Shown: in pieces, positions 1-8,467 of the stretch
Position numbering within the stretch: position 1 is the first letter of the stretch
How the letters are laid out: each line of letters starts with the position of its first letter
The notes under the pieces: generated by a model
What the model saw: the letters and a program-made list of their open reading frames with translations, nothing else
What the model was told of the DNA's origin: nothing
Database searches by the model: none
Translations under genes and position numbers: made by a program
NCBI GenBank assembly: GCA_046349975.1
Contig: JAXMBH010000021.1
Coordinates: 1 to 64,000 of the forward strand
Reading direction: 5' to 3'
Source of the DNA: JABDGM01 sp046349975
GTDB taxonomy: Bacteria; Planctomycetota; Planctomycetia; Pirellulales; Lacipirellulaceae
DNA: 64,000 nt

Positions 1-1
1 C

Positions 2-217
2 ATAGAAAAGTTCGATGTCGACGTGCGACAGGAAAGCAACAGCGGCGGCCAGGCAAATCCGCAAGGCTCGAATCAGAATCCGTACCAGCAACAGGCTGAG
101 CAAACAGGAGTGCGGCGCGTCGCTCGCGGCGCATCGATTTCAACCGAGGCAACGACTGCAGCCGTGCCGATGACGGCATCCAGGATAACTACAACCGAAA
201 TCAATCTGGTGGTGTGA
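2..217 (+). CDS. fliK: Flagellar hook-length control protein FliK, C-terminal end (partial)
   Basis: This is an open frame entering from the left edge and ending in TGA at 215-217. The visible 71 residues begin with IEKFDVDVRQE, which matches the last strand of the conserved FliK C-terminal domain, followed by a Gln/Asn-rich tail. FliK measures hook length and switches the export apparatus from hook to filament substrates through FlhB. The assignment rests on this short motif plus position directly upstream of flgD and flgE, which is the usual order fliK-flgD-flgE. The start lies outside the window. An internal GTG at 23 exists but the frame is open before it. Confidence 0.65.
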   Translation: MEKFDVDVRQESNSGGQANPQGSNQNPYQQQAEQTGVRRVARGASISTEATTAAVPMTASRITTTEINLVV

Positions 218-305
218 CATCCGGCAGACAAGTCTGCCATTAGTTCCACAGTGCGGGGCGGCCACGCCGCCGGCAAACGCTTCCAATTGAGCGTCGAGGA
301 TAATC

Positions 306-1094
306 ATGGCCGGAATCTATGCAGCTGCTACGTCGACCACGAAAAGCAACCAATCGGGCTCGACCGCCGATGCAGTAAATGACATCGACTTGGGCGCATT
401 CCTGACGCTCATGATCAAGGAACTGCAGAATCAGGATCCGCTCAATCCGATGGATAACAAGGATATGCTGACCCAGTTGAGCCAGATTCGGCAAGTCGGC
501 TCGACCGATAAGCTCACAAGCACCCTCGATTCCGTGTTGTTGGGTCAGAACATTACCAGCGCGACCAACTTGATTGGCGCAGAAGTCAGCGGCCTCTCCG
601 ACGATGGCGCGAAGGTCAACGGCCTCGTCGATCGCGTTGCCATCGACAAAGGCAAGCCAACACTGCACGTTGAGAACCCAACGAAGCTGCTGCCCTCCGG
701 CGCCGACGGCAACATGGATGCTGGCACCTATGCGTACCGCGTGGTCTGGGAAGATGACAAAGGCAACCTCGTCGGGATGGACTTCTCTGGCGATAAGGCC
801 GTCAAGACAACTGGAGTTAAGAACGTCGATCGAGCGGTCACGCTCAATAATTTGCCCGAGACCAGCACCCGCAAACAGGTGTACCGCACGGACAAGACTG
901 GCGGCGGCAATTACCAGTTGGTCGGCCTCGTGGAAGGCAAGAACGCAGCCTTCACCGACACGCTCGCCGATGGCGAACGCAACGGCCAAACGCTCAGTCG
1001 ATCGTTCGCGCGGTCGAGCCTCAATTCACGGTCGTACCAAATCGGCCTCAACAATGTGTCTGCGATTTCGCCGCCGGCGGTCGCGTCGAATTAA
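306..1094 (+). CDS. flgD: Flagellar hook capping / scaffolding protein FlgD
   Basis: FlgD caps the growing hook and helps FlgE subunits polymerise. The N-terminal third (about residues 28-75) has the FlgD signature: FLTLMIKELQNQDPLNPMDN followed by LTQLSQIRQVGS. GAGG lies 7 nt before the ATG at 306. At 262 residues it is longer than a minimal FlgD because of an inserted segment (about residues 138-228) containing a YAYRVVWEDDKGN strand, a NLPETSTRKQVYR block and NYQLVGLV. That segment resembles two segments of the downstream FlgE (see findings). It lies 107 bp before flgE and is probably co-transcribed with it. The identification is firm; the role of the insert is unknown. Confidence 0.93.
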   Translation: MAGIYAAATSTTKSNQSGSTADAVNDIDLGAFLTLMIKELQNQDPLNPMDNKDMLTQLSQIRQVGSTDKLTSTLDSVLLGQNITSATNLIGAEVSGLSDDGAKVNGLVDRVAIDKGKPTLHVENPTKLLPSGADGNMDAGTYAYRVVWEDDKGNLVGMDFSGDKAVKTTGVKNVDRAVTLNNLPETSTRKQVYRTDKTGGGNYQLVGLVEGKNAAFTDTLADGERNGQTLSRSFARSSLNSRSYQIGLNNVSAISPPAVASN

Positions 1095-1201
1095 ACGCCC
1101 TCGAACATGTCCGCAATCATCTGAAGACAAGCCAAGTTTAACGGAACACACTAACCACCACCGAGCGCCCGCTCGACCATTTTCTCGGGGAGGAGAAGCG
1201 T

Positions 1202-3646
1202 ATGGGTCTGCAATCTGCCATGACGACGGCCTTAACCGGCCTGCAAGCCGCCGAAACAACGATCGACGTTGTCGGCAACAACGTCGCCAACTCGAACACG
1301 GTCGGCTTCAAAGAATCCAACGTGCTCTTCGCCACCCAATTCTACTTGACGCAAGCGGTCGGTTCGGCGCCGAACGCGACCTCCGGCGGTACTAACCCAC
1401 GCCAAATCGGCTTGGGCGTGAATGTGGCCGAAATCGCGCCCGACTTCACGCAAGGCACCATCCAAGTGAGCGCCAACCCGCTCGACCTGGCCATTCAAGG
1501 CGACGGCTTCTTCATGGTACAAGGCCCGGGCGGCGGGGCTCAGCGATATTACACACGCAACGGCCAATTCAAAACGAACGCCGTCAACGAATTAACCACT
1601 GTGGGCGGTGACCGTGTGCTCGGCTTCGGCGTGAACGACGAATTCACAATCGACTCGCAGCGCATCGTGCCACTCACGATTCCTTTCGGTAGTTCGGCCG
1701 TGGCTCAGGAAACGAACAACGTGCGACTGGTGGGCAACTTGCCCGTCGCCAAGAAAGATGTCGCGACACAGCCTGGTGTCGTCACGTCGGTGACTCTCAA
1801 CGACAATTCGGTCGAGATTCCCAACAATATCGCCGTAGGTGACATTCTGCAGATCGACGCCCCCATGGCCGGCAGCGCCGCTGCCGCAGGCCCCGGCACA
1901 GGCCTGGTTGGCCAAGGCCGCTATAACTACAAGGTCGCATTCGTCGACCCGTCCGCAATGGCGGGCTTTGATGAAGCACCGCCATCGCCAGAGTTCGGGA
2001 ATATTTCGATTCCGGTCGCCGGCACCGATTCAATTCAATTGACTGCGTTGCCGGTGTCCACCAATCCGGCCGTGTATTCGGAAAAACGCATCTACCGCAT
2101 CAACCTGGACGACCCGGCGGGCCAATATCAATTGGTCGCCCAAATTCCAGAGAACCAGGTGAACTACACCGATACGGCGGCGACCGCATCGCTCGGGCCC
2201 GAAGTTCTCAACGACAACAATTTGGACGCGACCGAATACAACTACTTTTATACCTTCGTCGATGCCAGCGGCAGCCTCGAGACTCGCCCCACCAACGAGT
2301 CGGCGACAATCTCCATCTCGACGGCGAATCGCCGCATCCGCCTCGACAACATTCCGCAGCCGTCCGGCGGTGGCTTGTTCACGAATATTCGAATTTATCG
2401 AAATGTCGACAATGAACCGGGCAAGTTCTACCTCGTCGACGAAGTGCCGGCGGGCACGACGACCTACATCGATAAAGCTCCGGATTCAGACATCAAGAAT
2501 CCGTTGAACCTGCTCGACCGGAACGGCCCGCCGGTGAATACCGCGACGCCTCTCATCCACGTGGCAACGTGGGACGGGTCGCAGTATGTAAATCTATTTC
2601 AGCCTGGCACGCTCCAGTTCACTGGCAGTAAAGGCCCGAATGGCGGTCTCGACCTGGCCATGAAGGAATTGACGATCACCAACTCAACCACGGTATCCGA
2701 CCTGCTTCGGTTCATGCAGGAGTCGCTCGGCATTCTCACGAACTCACCCGACCCCGATAACCCGCTCACCGGCAATCCCGGTGGCTCATTGAGCGGCCTC
2801 AGCCAGCTCCAGTTCGAGTCGAACGACGGTATTGCGAACGAGGTGAACATCAAGCAAACGGCGTTTCGACTCGTTCCCACTTCCGGCACGCCCTACACCG
2901 TGCCGCTCACCTTTAGCGATACACACCCCGCAACCGGCGCCGGCTCGACGACGGAAACCATCGTCTACGACAGCCTGGGCATTCCCCTTACCGTTCGGTT
3001 GACGACCGTGCTCGAGTCGACGAGCGATAGCCAGACCACGTATCGCTGGTATGCGACGTCGCCAGACAATCAGCCGGTAACCGGCGTCGACACCACGATT
3101 GGCACGGGCATCATCCGTTTTAACGGCCAAGGCAAATTCATTTCGGCCACCGATACCTCGGTATCGATCGACCGGCGCGAAGTGGCCTCGAATTCGCCCG
3201 TTACCTTCGACTGGGACTTCACGCGGATCACGGCGTTGAGCCAGGATTCGAACGGCATCCAGGCCTCAAGCCAAGACGGCTTCGCGGCCGGTACCCTGGC
3301 AAGCTTTTCCATCACCGAAACGGGACGCATCAAAGGCGTGTACTCGAACGGCGTGACACGCGACCTCGGCCAGTTGCTCATGTCGACGTTTGCCAATCCC
3401 GGCGGCTTGCAGCAGATCGGCGACAATCTGTGGGCTCAAGGCGTCAACTCCGGCGAACCGCTCACCGGCATTCCCGGCGAAAACGGCAACGGCACGCTCA
3501 CCAGCGGCGCCGTTGAGTTGTCGAATACGGATATCGGCCAGAACCTGATCGACCTGATTTTGGCGTCGACTCAGTACCGCGGCGGCACGCGGGTTATCAC
3601 CTCGGCGCAGCAGCTACTCGATGAGTTGTTGTCGTTACGTCGGTAA
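1202..3646 (+). CDS. flgE: Flagellar hook protein FlgE
   Basis: This is the major hook subunit, a rod/hook/filament axial protein. The N-terminus (MGLQSAMTTALTGLQ, then VVGNNVANSNTVGFK) is the axial-protein coiled region, with the DGFFMV motif near residue 103. The C-terminus ends in the matching helix (QNLIDLILASTQYRGGTRVI). At 814 residues it is about twice the length of the enteric protein. The extra mass sits centrally and includes two copies (about residues 236-330 and 344-430) of a segment also found in FlgD, with a Y-x-Y strand, RIYR and a 'YQLV/FYLV' strand. The ATG is preceded by a strong GGGGAGGAG Shine-Dalgarno. Confidence 0.95.
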   Translation: MGLQSAMTTALTGLQAAETTIDVVGNNVANSNTVGFKESNVLFATQFYLTQAVGSAPNATSGGTNPRQIGLGVNVAEIAPDFTQGTIQVSANPLDLAIQGDGFFMVQGPGGGAQRYYTRNGQFKTNAVNELTTVGGDRVLGFGVNDEFTIDSQRIVPLTIPFGSSAVAQETNNVRLVGNLPVAKKDVATQPGVVTSVTLNDNSVEIPNNIAVGDILQIDAPMAGSAAAAGPGTGLVGQGRYNYKVAFVDPSAMAGFDEAPPSPEFGNISIPVAGTDSIQLTALPVSTNPAVYSEKRIYRINLDDPAGQYQLVAQIPENQVNYTDTAATASLGPEVLNDNNLDATEYNYFYTFVDASGSLETRPTNESATISISTANRRIRLDNIPQPSGGGLFTNIRIYRNVDNEPGKFYLVDEVPAGTTTYIDKAPDSDIKNPLNLLDRNGPPVNTATPLIHVATWDGSQYVNLFQPGTLQFTGSKGPNGGLDLAMKELTITNSTTVSDLLRFMQESLGILTNSPDPDNPLTGNPGGSLSGLSQLQFESNDGIANEVNIKQTAFRLVPTSGTPYTVPLTFSDTHPATGAGSTTETIVYDSLGIPLTVRLTTVLESTSDSQTTYRWYATSPDNQPVTGVDTTIGTGIIRFNGQGKFISATDTSVSIDRREVASNSPVTFDWDFTRITALSQDSNGIQASSQDGFAAGTLASFSITETGRIKGVYSNGVTRDLGQLLMSTFANPGGLQQIGDNLWAQGVNSGEPLTGIPGENGNGTLTSGAVELSNTDIGQNLIDLILASTQYRGGTRVITSAQQLLDELLSLRR

Positions 3647-3817
3647 TAAATCGCGCCGGCGGCTGGGAAACGCCTCGGCGGTCCGCAAAAAACCACGGCA
3701 TTTCGGCCTCACCATAGCACGTAAGCTACGTTTGCTAAGACCCGTTGCGCATCTGGTGCATGACGGATCGAACTGTAGCGACATTGCGTGTTGTAGCGGT
3801 AGGTGGAGACTCGTGCC

Positions 3818-4411
3818 GTGGCCGACGAAGTAGAGGAACAAGAGGACGACGGGATCCCAGCTGAGGCGCCAGCGAAGGGTGGCCGCGGCTTGTTTCGGGT
3901 TATTAAGGCGATCGCGTTTATCTCGATAATCGTGATCGTGCAGGTGGTCGTTGCCTCGATGATGATCCCCTCGGCCAAGGATACCGAGCAGCTGGCCAAA
4001 GAATTGGTCGCCACTTCCGAAGGCAAAGAGGGTGACCACGAGGAGGGTGCCAAAGCCGAAGTGCCTGGTGCCGCGGGAGAACACGAAGGCGAGTTGGAAG
4101 AAGTCGAACTCGGCGTGTACAACGTAACTCGCTTCAATCCGGGTACGAATACGACGCTCGCGATCGATTTCGAACTCTACGCCACCGTGCTAGCGTCTGA
4201 TGCGCCGGAATTTGAAAAGCGTTTCGAGAAAAGCAAAGCCCGCATTCGCGAGCAAATCACGCTGACAATGCATGCAGCCGAGTCGCGCGATTTGACAGAC
4301 GCCGGTCTGGGCTTGATCAAACGGCAAATTTTAGAGAAAACCAACCGCGCGTTGGGCCAACCGCTGATCAAAGAAGTGTTGTTCAGCAAGTTCAACTTCG
4401 TTGAGCGATAG
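3818..4411 (+). CDS. fliL: FliL-like flagellar basal body-associated protein
   Basis: FliL is a single-pass inner-membrane protein around the stator/rotor interface. The product has an acidic N-terminus, one hydrophobic segment (AIAFISIIVIVQVVVASMMI, about residues 28-47), an acidic linker and a FliL-type periplasmic domain ending in IKEVLFSKFNFVER, close to the usual FliL C-terminus. I chose GTG at 3818 because AGGTGGAG lies 9 nt upstream; an in-frame GTG at 3803 would add five residues but has no comparable ribosome-binding site. It sits between flgE and fliN. Confidence 0.82.
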   Translation: MADEVEEQEDDGIPAEAPAKGGRGLFRVIKAIAFISIIVIVQVVVASMMIPSAKDTEQLAKELVATSEGKEGDHEEGAKAEVPGAAGEHEGELEEVELGVYNVTRFNPGTNTTLAIDFELYATVLASDAPEFEKRFEKSKARIREQITLTMHAAESRDLTDAGLGLIKRQILEKTNRALGQPLIKEVLFSKFNFVER

Positions 4412-4497
4412 GCGCCCCACAGCGCGATCGCGCACGAGCTTTAACCGTATTCAGCCTCGCAAGGAAGCGAGCTTACTGGCCCGAGGAACGGATTCCG

Positions 4498-5034
4498 ATG
4501 TCGGACGAACAGCTGGGTCAGGACGAAATCGAGCGCATGCTCGCCGAAGCGCAAAAAGCCGCCGGCATCGAGCCGGCCGCAGCCCCACCGGCAGCGCCCG
4601 CCCCACCCAAGAAGGCGTCGCTGCCGATCGACACGGGCGGCGCGATCGACCAATCGAGTATCGATGCTCTGCTGAACGAAGCGCAATCGGCCCTGAAATC
4701 CATTGACGCTCCTCCAGCACCGCTGCCGCCGGGCGTCACGCCGTTCGAGTTCAAAGATATTCGCGGTGCGCAGCCGGCGAACGAACCATCGAACCTGGAA
4801 CTGCTCCGCGACGTACAGCTCGATTTGAAAATTGAGCTCGGTCGCACGCATATGCAACTCGAAGACGTGCTGCGGCTCAAGCAAGGAGCTGTAGTCACGC
4901 TCGACAAACTCGCCGGCGACCCGGTGGATATCTACGCCAACGGTCGGCTCATTGCCCGCGGCGAAGTGCTCGTACTCAACGACAACTTCTGCGTTCGCGT
5001 TGCAGAACTCATCGCGGAAGATGTAGCAGCCTAG
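4498..5034 (+). CDS. fliN: Flagellar motor switch protein FliN with FliM-like N-terminal motifs
   Basis: Residues 100-178 form a SpoA/FliN C-ring domain (LLRDVQLDLKIELGRTHMQL, then DPVDIYANGRLIARGEVLVL). FliN forms the bottom of the C-ring and contributes to switching and export docking. The N-terminal 100 residues are unusual: LGQDEIERML (6-15) and DQSSIDALL (51-59) both resemble the EIDALL segment with which FliM binds phospho-CheY, separated by an Ala/Pro linker. GAGGAAC precedes the ATG. No fliM lies between fliL and fliN. The length (178) exceeds that of enteric FliN because of the N-terminal extension. Confidence 0.92.
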   Translation: MSDEQLGQDEIERMLAEAQKAAGIEPAAAPPAAPAPPKKASLPIDTGGAIDQSSIDALLNEAQSALKSIDAPPAPLPPGVTPFEFKDIRGAQPANEPSNLELLRDVQLDLKIELGRTHMQLEDVLRLKQGAVVTLDKLAGDPVDIYANGRLIARGEVLVLNDNFCVRVAELIAEDVAA

Positions 5035-5301
5035 TGCTCCCAGCCGATCCGCCCGCGGCAAACATCTTCCCATGGGGAGCACGCACCGCAAGCAAGTGAT
5101 GGGCCCCGCTGCCGCTCACACTCATCCACACGTCGCTGCCAGCACTGCATGAGGCCCCGCATTGCCCTGGCCGCAACGCTGCTTTCGCACTATAAATCGC
5201 CCGCCGATGCCGTCGCAGCGCCTATGCGGGTGCGACCCCGACAAACTTTTCCACACATCTCTTCGGCCGGGACGGCGGCGTTTGCCGTGCGCTGAATACT
5301 T

Positions 5302-6234
5302 ATGAAGCTCTTCAGGCGGTCATTGTTGTTGAGCTTGGCCATTGCTTTCGCAACGCTTACAGCGCGCGGCCAGAACACGCCAGCGCCGCCCGATTGGCAA
5401 GATGGTCGCGGCCCATCTGTGTATTTGAACGGAGCGTCACCGCAGCCAAGTGCGCCAGCAGTGGCGCAACCGCAATCGGGAGTTCCGCTGGCGAATCCAC
5501 AGACCTCGGCAACGGCGAATACTCGCGGCGCCACCATCAATGATTCGCGTTACACGCCGAGCGTCGAACCGAATACGTTCAATCCCCCCCCGGCCCCAGC
5601 GGCGATTCCACCGCGAACAGAAAACCCGATCAAGCCAGTCGCTCATACCGAACTGGCGCCCGGCTCAGCCGACTTGAACATCCGTCGGCTCGCGCCGCCA
5701 AGCATTAAAGACGATCAAAACATCTTGCAGAACGGTGAAGCCCCAGCCGGTCACCGACGGCTCACGGATTTCGGCCTGCCAACACAATCGATCGCTACCG
5801 TCGCGACGGCATTGGCTATCGTGATTGGTTCATTCCTGTTATTTGCTTGGGCGCTGCGGCGCGGCGGCAAGAACTCTCGATTGAGCCGGTCGATTGTTCC
5901 GGCCGATGCCGTGACCGTGCTCGGGCGCGTGATGCTCACGCCGCGGCAGTTCGCCGATTTGATGCGCGTCGGCAACAAGCTGGTGCTCGTGGCGATGACG
6001 CCGACAGGTCCGTCGACCATTACCGAAGTCACCGACGCGGCCGAAGTCGACCGCATCGTCGGCTTATGTCAGCAGTCTCGGCCGCTCAGCACCACGAAAA
6101 TGTTCGAGCAAGTGTTTCAACAGCTCTCCACTGAGCCCACGACCAACAGCTTCCTGGGCGACGAAGTCGTGACCGCGCCATTATCGGCCGCGGCAACTGC
6201 CTATCGAAGTCAGCGGGGACCTGCACGTGCCTAA
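5302..6234 (+). CDS. fliO: FliO-like flagellar biosynthesis protein
   Basis: FliO is an accessory membrane protein that stabilises FliP while the export gate assembles. The product has an N-terminal signal-like hydrophobic stretch (residues 6-20), a long Pro/Ala-rich segment, a transmembrane segment around residues 169-186 (IATVATALAIVIGSFLLFAW) and a cytoplasmic domain with a FliO-like LGRVMLTPRQFADLMRVGNK block and TEVTD. It overlaps fliP by 8 bp, indicating translational coupling. At 310 residues it is much longer than enteric FliO, which is common for divergent FliO proteins. No clear Shine-Dalgarno precedes the ATG. Confidence 0.78.
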   Translation: MKLFRRSLLLSLAIAFATLTARGQNTPAPPDWQDGRGPSVYLNGASPQPSAPAVAQPQSGVPLANPQTSATANTRGATINDSRYTPSVEPNTFNPPPAPAAIPPRTENPIKPVAHTELAPGSADLNIRRLAPPSIKDDQNILQNGEAPAGHRRLTDFGLPTQSIATVATALAIVIGSFLLFAWALRRGGKNSRLSRSIVPADAVTVLGRVMLTPRQFADLMRVGNKLVLVAMTPTGPSTITEVTDAAEVDRIVGLCQQSRPLSTTKMFEQVFQQLSTEPTTNSFLGDEVVTAPLSAAATAYRSQRGPARA

Positions 6235-7075
6235 ACTTCGCTGGATATCCGTGCTGAGATTGCTGCTCGCAGCGGCGTCGGTATTACTGCTGGCGGCGCC
6301 AGCCTTGGCAGACGGCGACGCACAGGTGGCAAACCTGCTGCCGAAGGGCATTGGCGGACCGACTGATTGGACCAGCCCGCAAGGCATGGCGTCGACGCTG
6401 CAGATCATGCTGCTGCTCACAGTCGTCAGCCTCGCGCCCGCCATTCTGCTGATGACGACCGGCTTCGTGCGGATCATCGTCGTGCTGGGGCTCCTGCGGC
6501 AAGCACTCGGCACCCAACAACTGCCGCCTAGCCAGGTCATTACATCGATTGCACTTTTCATGACGCTGCTGCTGATGGCGCCCGTATGGAAGGAATCCTA
6601 CGACAAGGGCATCAAGCCATACACCAACAGCGAGATCGGCCTCGAAGAGGCGTTCACGCGTGCAACAGAGCCAATGCGGCGGTTCATGGGCAACCAGATC
6701 CAACGCACCGGAAATGACGATGACGTTTACATGTTCCTGCAGTACGTGCCCGACGAAAAGAACGTCCAAAGCAGCGCGCCGCCAAACTACGTTTACTACG
6801 ATGCCCACGACGGCGAGCGCGAAGTACCGCTGGTGGCGCTGTTGCCCGCATACATGCTGAGCGAACTCAAAACAGCGTTCCTGATCGGCTTTCAAATCTA
6901 TCTGCCATTTGTGATTTTGGACATCGTTGTGGCCAGCGTCACGATTTCAATGGGCATGTTGATGTTGCCGCCAGTGCTCATTTCGCTGCCTTTCAAGCTG
7001 CTGCTGTTCGTCCTGGTAGATGGCTGGCATCTGGTGGTGGGGATGCTTCTCGAAAGTTTTCATATGGTGACGTAG
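6227..7075 (+). CDS. fliP: Flagellar export gate protein FliP
   Basis: FliP forms, with FliQ and FliR, the core of the type III export gate. The product has a cleavable signal peptide (to about ALA at residues 26-28), the conserved TTGFVRIIVVLGLLRQALGT block, PSQVITSIALFMT, then the second hydrophobic half with LPAYMLSELKTAFLIGFQ, VASVTISMGMLMLPP and PFKLLLFVLVDGW. All signature blocks are intact and the length (282 codons) is about normal. The start is GTG at 6227 with GGGGA upstream, overlapping the fliO stop. Confidence 0.97.
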   Translation: MPKLRWISVLRLLLAAASVLLLAAPALADGDAQVANLLPKGIGGPTDWTSPQGMASTLQIMLLLTVVSLAPAILLMTTGFVRIIVVLGLLRQALGTQQLPPSQVITSIALFMTLLLMAPVWKESYDKGIKPYTNSEIGLEEAFTRATEPMRRFMGNQIQRTGNDDDVYMFLQYVPDEKNVQSSAPPNYVYYDAHDGEREVPLVALLPAYMLSELKTAFLIGFQIYLPFVILDIVVASVTISMGMLMLPPVLISLPFKLLLFVLVDGWHLVVGMLLESFHMVT

Positions 7076-7197
7076 GGGTGATTCATGCCGCCGTGCGCGC
7101 ATATCGCCGCGAAAGACAGCGCCGATTGATGGCGCGAGGCTGTTGTCCAATTCCGATTTCCTGGCCTTCCACTCTCCACCTTCGACCCTCAACGCAC

Positions 7198-7464
7198 ATG
7201 CAACCTCAAGAAGCAATCGATTTGGGACGTGAAGCGCTCGTCGTAGCGACGCTAATCGCCGCACCGGTGCTCGTGGCCGGCATGCTCGTCGGATTGCTCA
7301 TCGGCCTGATACAAGCACTCACCCAAATCCAGGAACAAACCGTCGCCTTCGTGCCGAAGCTAATCGCGATGGCGCTCGCCCTCGGCCTGTCGCTGCCCTG
7401 GGTACTCACCCGACTGATCGAATACTCCCGCGAACTTATTCAAAACATCCCCAACTCGTTGTGA
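7198..7464 (+). CDS. fliQ: Flagellar export gate protein FliQ
   Basis: This is an 88-residue, two-helix membrane protein with the family pattern: GREALVVATLIAAPVLVAGM, GLLIGLIQALTQIQEQT and KLIAMALALGLSLPWV. Four FliQ copies wrap the FliP/FliR core. The frame is open further upstream to 7078, but those 40 codons are unlike FliQ; ATG 7198 gives the canonical N-terminus and length. It is separated from fliP by about 120 bp and from fliR by a palindromic repeat. Confidence 0.95.
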   Translation: MQPQEAIDLGREALVVATLIAAPVLVAGMLVGLLIGLIQALTQIQEQTVAFVPKLIAMALALGLSLPWVLTRLIEYSRELIQNIPNSL

Positions 7465-7469
7465 CCACC

Positions 7470-7550
7470 GTAGGACGGACATATCTGTCCGTCCGCATTT
7501 GAATACTCTGCGCTAACGCAATCGCGGACGGACAAATATGTCCGTCCTAC
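7470..7550. repeat. Inverted repeat between fliQ and fliR
   Basis: Two 27-nt arms (7470-7496 and 7524-7550) are inverted copies with a single mismatch. Each arm is itself nearly palindromic around GGACGGACA...TGTCCGTCC. The right arm ends 6 bp before the fliR ATG, so a hairpin here would occupy the ribosome-binding region. The first 12 nt (GTAGGACGGACA) recur at 39329-39340, suggesting a dispersed family. Confidence 0.85.
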
Positions 7551-7556
7551 TTCTTT

Positions 7557-8336
7557 ATGCCCGGCCTCGAATCATTCCTGCTGAGTCGATTCGTGATCTT
7601 CACGATGGTGCTGGCACGCACCGGAGCGCTCGTCGCCACCGCCCCAGTTTTCAGCACCCTCGCCATGCCGCGGCAAGTGCGCGCCTTTCTCGCCGTCGCC
7701 ATGTCGTTGCTCGTCGCACCGGTTTTCTTAAACTCGTCGCTGCCGCCCGTCACCAACTTGGCCGAGTTAGGCCGCCTTCTGGCAAACGAAGCACTCGTCG
7801 GGCTCCTCTTGGGCCTCGGGATGCAAATGTTGTTCTCGGGCATCCAAGTAGCCGGCCAGATCGTCAGCCAACTCAGCGGCGTATCGCTGGCCGATGTGTT
7901 CAACCCCGCCTTCGATGAAGACGTGTCGATCTTCTCGCAGCTGTTCTACTTTCTCACGATCGCCGTCTTCGTCGCCGTGGGTGGACATCGTATTGTGACA
8001 GGCGCGCTATTGGACACCTTCTCAACATTGCCCCCCGGCCACGCCGCCGTCGGCGCAAATTTCGTCGACGTCGTGACTTCGATCATCACCCAGTCATTTG
8101 TGCTCGGCATTCGCGCAGCCGCACCACTCATGACTGCGCTCATCATGGCCAATCTCGTGCTCGGCCTCATCAGCCGTACGCTGCCGCAAATCAATGTGAT
8201 CGCCGTCGGCTTCGGCGTGAACTCGCTGCTCACATTAGGACTGCTATTCCTAACGATCGGCGCCGCCGCGTGGGTGTTCCAGGAGCCAACGCTCGATGTG
8301 ATGCACAGAATACAGGAATCGTTAGTTGTGAAGTGA
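7557..8336 (+). CDS. fliR: Flagellar export gate protein FliR
   Basis: FliR completes the FliP5Q4R1 export gate. The 259-residue product is strongly hydrophobic with family blocks: FTMVLARTGALVATAPVFST near the N-terminus, EALVGLLLGLGMQMLFSGIQ, AGQIVSQLSGVSLADVFNP, and AAPLMTALIMANLVLGLISR followed by PQINVIAVGF. No good Shine-Dalgarno is visible before ATG 7557 because the palindromic repeat ends there; translation may depend on coupling or be modulated by that hairpin. Confidence 0.95.
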   Translation: MPGLESFLLSRFVIFTMVLARTGALVATAPVFSTLAMPRQVRAFLAVAMSLLVAPVFLNSSLPPVTNLAELGRLLANEALVGLLLGLGMQMLFSGIQVAGQIVSQLSGVSLADVFNPAFDEDVSIFSQLFYFLTIAVFVAVGGHRIVTGALLDTFSTLPPGHAAVGANFVDVVTSIITQSFVLGIRAAAPLMTALIMANLVLGLISRTLPQINVIAVGFGVNSLLTLGLLFLTIGAAAWVFQEPTLDVMHRIQESLVVK

Positions 8337-8467
8337 TCTCGATCGTGGTTAGTGATAGTGGATAGTTGTTTGACCAGAAGAATATCTTCATTCGGCACTA
8401 CACGACTTCTGTAATCATTCCTAGTTGCTTCCCTGACCCCTGACCTCTCACCCCCGACCCCTCTCCA

